Positions 62,108 to 64,000 of a stretch of DNA of 64,000 nucleotides are shown here, piece after piece (the stretch's first letter is position 1; every line of letters begins with the position of its first letter). This DNA is from UBA11222 sp049323435. GTDB taxonomy: Bacteria > Pseudomonadota > Alphaproteobacteria > UBA11222. The position numbers were made by a program, and so were the translations under genes. The stretch covers positions 40,424 to 104,423 of the forward strand of contig JBMOMX010000031.1 in assembly GCA_049323435.1 (NCBI GenBank), written 5' to 3'. The notes below the pieces were generated by a model. That model was not told the origin of the DNA. It saw nothing but the letters and a program-made list of their open reading frames with translations, and ran no database searches.

Positions 62108-62155
62108 CCTGGAAAATCAGGGGTTTCCAGGCAAAGCGGCCAGGGTTCCCTGGCC
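62108..62155. other. Two adjacent perfect stem-loops
   Basis: CCTGGAAA (62108-62115) pairs with TTTCCAGG (62124-62131) across eight bases. Then GGCCAGGG (62138-62145) pairs with CCCTGGCC (62148-62155) around TT, so a few inner pairs must open to form a loop. Both contain CCTGG or CCAGG. No T-run follows, so neither is a classical terminator. Confidence 0.6.
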
Positions 62156-62371
62156 CCGTGCTGAACTGTTCTCTGTCTTCACCGCTGTGCAACTAAAAAG
62201 CCAGTCATATTGGCAGATACGGATAGTCTTGGACCAGGCAGGCCTACTATAGTAACATCAAGCGAGTAGGCTCGCTAATACGCAGTATCATTGCGGAATG
62301 AGTAAATGCCAAATATGCCCGGATTGGGTGATGATTTCCGCCAACCGGCCACCCTGATTTGAGACTTTATA

Positions 62372-63076
62372 ATGGCTGATAAGAAGAACACCATTCTGGT
62401 GGTGGACGATGAGCCGCATATCCAGAAGATGTTGGGCATTCTTCTGGATGCCGAGGATCATAAGGTTGCCGAAAGCGCGTCCGGCAAGCAGGCGATACGC
62501 ATGTGCGCCTCGGTCAAGCCTGACCTGATGCTGCTTGATCTTGGCCTGCCGGATATGGACGGCAAGGAGGTCATCACGGCAGTGCGTGAATGGTCGCAGG
62601 TGCCGATAATTGTGCTTTCGGTGTCCTCATCCGATGATGAAATCAGCACGGCACTGAATATGGGCGCCAATGATTACGTTACCAAGCCTTTTAACGTCGG
62701 TGTCCTGATGGCGCGCATCAATGCCGCCCTGCGCACCTCTGCGGTGCAGGAAACCGGCGAGCCGGAGTTGCGCAATGGCCCGTTGCGCATGGATCTAGTG
62801 CGCCATGAGGTGTATTTGCACGATAAATTGCGGGCTTTTACGCCCAAGGAATATGATCTGCTGCGGCACTTTATGGTCAATCGCGGCAAGATGCTGACCC
62901 ATAGGGAAATCCTCAAAAAAGTTTGGGGCGCGGCGCACGCCGAAGATACCACCTATCTGCGGGTTTATATCGGCCAGATCCGGGAAAAGATCGAGCCTAA
63001 TCCCACCACGCCCATTTTCATCACCACTGAGCCTGGTATTGGCTACCGGATGGAAGTGCTCCCGCACGCACCATAA
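62372..63076 (+). CDS. OmpR-family response regulator (KdpE-like), orphan
   Basis: A 234-residue two-component regulator. Receiver domain (about 6-118): D12/D13 in VVDDEP, phospho-acceptor D56 in LLDLGLPDMDG, VTKPFNVG with the conserved lysine. Winged-helix DNA-binding domain (about 135-228): FTPKEYDLLRHFMVNRGKMLTHREIL and TTYLRVYIGQIREKIE. It is closest in pattern to KdpE, but neither a histidine kinase nor kdpFABC is in the window. Target genes unknown; the two small envelope genes downstream may be among them. Confidence 0.9.
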   Translation: MADKKNTILVVDDEPHIQKMLGILLDAEDHKVAESASGKQAIRMCASVKPDLMLLDLGLPDMDGKEVITAVREWSQVPIIVLSVSSSDDEISTALNMGANDYVTKPFNVGVLMARINAALRTSAVQETGEPELRNGPLRMDLVRHEVYLHDKLRAFTPKEYDLLRHFMVNRGKMLTHREILKKVWGAAHAEDTTYLRVYIGQIREKIEPNPTTPIFITTEPGIGYRMEVLPHAP

Positions 63077-63202
63077 AGGCGGCCTGACCATTGGGTTGAG
63101 CGCCAGACTTACGCCCCCCTTACGTATAATCACTTTTGCCGTGCAGTAAGCTTGCAGGAATTCTCCTATTTTTTTATCTGAACCTGAACCAAGGAGAGTT
63201 TT

Positions 63203-63448
63203 ATGCGAAAGATACATAATGCGATGGTGGCCGTTTTGGTGCTGACCTCATTGGCTGCATGCGGCAGTACCAAGGGCGATCGCGCATTGAGTGGCGCGGC
63301 CATCGGCGCCGGCGCCGGTGCTGTTGGCGGCGCCGTTCTCGGAGGTGACCCGGTGACAGGCGCCGTTGTGGGCGGCGCAGTTGGCGCCGCGGCTGGCGCT
63401 GTAACCAAGAATAAAGATGTCGACCTCGGCAAGCCCATCTGGAAGTAA
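63203..63448 (+). CDS. Small glycine-zipper lipoprotein
   Basis: An 81-residue lipoprotein: signal segment VAVLVLTSLAAC with a lipobox (LAAC), then a Gly/Ala-rich zipper (AAIGAGAGAVGGAVLGG, then AVVGGAVGAAAGAV) able to enter or pack against membrane. Resembles osmotic-stress lipoproteins such as OsmB-like proteins. AAGGAG precedes the ATG. Role unknown. Confidence 0.8.
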   Translation: MRKIHNAMVAVLVLTSLAACGSTKGDRALSGAAIGAGAGAVGGAVLGGDPVTGAVVGGAVGAAAGAVTKNKDVDLGKPIWK

Positions 63449-63467
63449 GCTCTGAACGAAAGGGAAA

Positions 63468-63656
63468 ATGCCCATGTTGAACTATGTAATTCTGTTTTTC
63501 GTCCTGGCGGTGATTTCTGCCTTTATGGGGTTTGGCGGTCTTGCCGCTGACTTCGCTGGCATCGCCCAGTTCCTGGCGCTTGTATTTGTTGTACTGTTTG
63601 TTGCGAGCCTGGTTTACAGCACGATCACAGGACGCAGGGCGAATACGCCCTTGTAA
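63468..63656 (+). CDS. DUF1328 small membrane protein (YtjA-like)
   Basis: A 62-residue protein with two hydrophobic helices: YVILFFVLAVISAFMGFGG and a second ending VFVVLFVASLVYS, the DUF1328 pattern. ATG at 63468 or 63474 are both possible with the upstream AGGG. Often found near stress-response genes; function unknown. It follows the lipoprotein gene by 19 bases. Confidence 0.85.
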   Translation: MPMLNYVILFFVLAVISAFMGFGGLAADFAGIAQFLALVFVVLFVASLVYSTITGRRANTPL

Positions 63657-63684
63657 CGCTGAATAATAAATTACACAGAAAAAA

Positions 63685-63936
63685 TTAGGGGGTATCCGGC
63701 AATTGACGGCTGTATACCCCTATTTTCTCAATTGTTTCCGCGGCAATGGCCTTGTTCTTGAAAAAGGAATTATTGATCTTTCCATAGACCGTCACCACAT
63801 CGCCTGTGGCGATGTGGTTGCTATCTGGAATCTTGATACTGGAAGCATTCACCTGAATCGCGCCTTCCTCATAGTGTTGATTTGCACTGAGAATTGACCC
63901 TGGAGGGGGACAAATTTCCACCGAGAAGTGACCCAT
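63685..63936 (-). pseudogene. C-terminal remnant of a small OB-like protein gene, broken by an insertion element
   Basis: Codons 1 to about 20 of the open frame (from 63936) read from the presumed insertion-sequence end; only the rest, from about EGAIQVNASSIKIPDSN to IGVYSRQLPDTP, looks like original protein, with GDVVTVYGKINNSFF suggesting an OB-type strand pattern. I do not recognise the family with confidence. It is best read as a 3' remnant of a gene whose 5' part was displaced. Codons are more AT-rich than the neighbours. Confidence 0.45.
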
Positions 63937-64000
63937 GTTTTGATCTTACCCCTGGCTTTTGGTTTGGGGGATATAGGAGTGATTGACATGGCGTTATTGA
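63875..64000 (+). mobile_element. Left end of a probable IS21-family insertion sequence (continues beyond window)
   Basis: The end begins near TGTTGATTTGCACTGAG at 63875. Two copies of a 16-base subterminal repeat follow: CACTGAGAATTGACCC (63885-63900) and CACCGAGAAGTGACCC (63919-63934), 14 of 16 identical, 34 bases apart. Multiple subterminal repeats of this kind are typical of IS21-type elements. AGGAG at 63975-63979 precedes an ATG at 63988 (M-A-L-L) running off the window, as expected for istA. The match to IS21 is from memory of family features and needs a search. Confidence 0.55.
63988..64000 (+). CDS. Start of a probable transposase gene (istA-like), cut by window edge
   Basis: Only four codons, ATG-GCG-TTA-TTG, are visible, with AGGAG nine bases before. 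Its position 113 bases inside the putative element end is where istA begins in IS21-type elements. The identity cannot be confirmed from so few codons. Confidence 0.35.

Larger units (their letters stand above)
61771..62371. other. 601-bp gene-free region with stem-loops and a six-codon ORF
   Basis: No credible long gene. It holds a strong AGGAG site (61953-61957) before a six-codon frame (61967-61987, MTNVLI), and two adjacent perfect stem-loops at 62108-62131 and 62138-62155, listed separately. The rest has no recognisable gene; the promoter for the response regulator should lie in the last 100 bases. It could contain a small RNA or the remains of a lost gene. Confidence 0.4.

Overview
The window is a stretch of chromosome from a moderately GC-rich Gram-negative bacterium, most likely an alphaproteobacterium. 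The signs are an NDUFS4-like accessory subunit of respiratory complex I, the xseB-ispA-dxs-RNA methyltransferase operon, MeaB, a PrtD-type type I secretion system, and a methylthioadenosine pathway built from MtnP, MtnA and a class II aldolase. I cannot name a genus from sequence alone. No rRNA, CRISPR array or prophage was seen. One tRNA (Arg-TCT) is present, and the right edge looks like the end of an IS21-type insertion sequence.

Layout. 0-3.6 kb: a WbpE-like sugar aminotransferase (cut by the window edge), a WbpA-like UDP-GlcNAc 6-dehydrogenase and a PLP aminotransferase. 3.7-6.6 kb: two tandem paralogous DUF4214/HExxH putative secreted proteases separated by an AT-rich island. 6.6-14.4 kb: small metabolic genes, tRNA-Arg, a GPH-type MFS carrier, enoyl-CoA hydratase, rpmB, a Baeyer-Villiger-type monooxygenase and meaB. 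14.5-17 kb: a putative DUF4258/DUF2283 toxin-antitoxin pair, a DMT exporter with a very His-rich tail, and an Mrr-type restriction enzyme. 17.2-20.4 kb: mtnP-apt-mtnA-aldolase, a likely MTA-to-DHAP salvage shunt. 20.4-25.7 kb: HDAC-like hydrolase, xseB, ispA, dxs and an RNA uridine methyltransferase. Then uvrB, and a complete type I secretion operon (28.0-32.6 kb, minus strand).

33-40.7 kb is a surface-polysaccharide export and assembly cluster: Wzm, Wzt, a coiled-coil methyltransferase that may cap or measure the chain, a three-domain glycosyltransferase of 1113 residues, and GDP-mannose 4,6-dehydratase. Next come prfB with its programmed +1 frameshift site, PBP1a, divergent cobS/cobT, a DUF1326-DUF2182 pair, a glycosyltransferase, two acyl-CoA dehydrogenases, a methyltransferase and a GFA protein.

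53-61.8 kb is a copper-handling region. A CPC-type P-ATPase is followed, in overlapping order, by a beta-CASP metallo-hydrolase and an NMP/thymidine phosphorylase-like enzyme on the minus strand. The divergent plus-strand set is csoR, a Spy-like periplasmic protein, a CopA multicopper oxidase and CopB. A perfect CsoR-type palindrome lies in the promoter of csoR. The last 2 kb hold an orphan OmpR-type response regulator, two small envelope genes and a gene apparently broken by the insertion element.

The most interesting leads are the tandem proteases and their possible link to the type I exporter, the DHAP-type shunt, the Wzt-methyltransferase junction with its duplicated start site, the copper operon joined to an RNase-like and a nucleoside phosphorylase-like gene, the non-Tat CopA, and the hairpin-rich gene-free 600 bp upstream of the orphan regulator.
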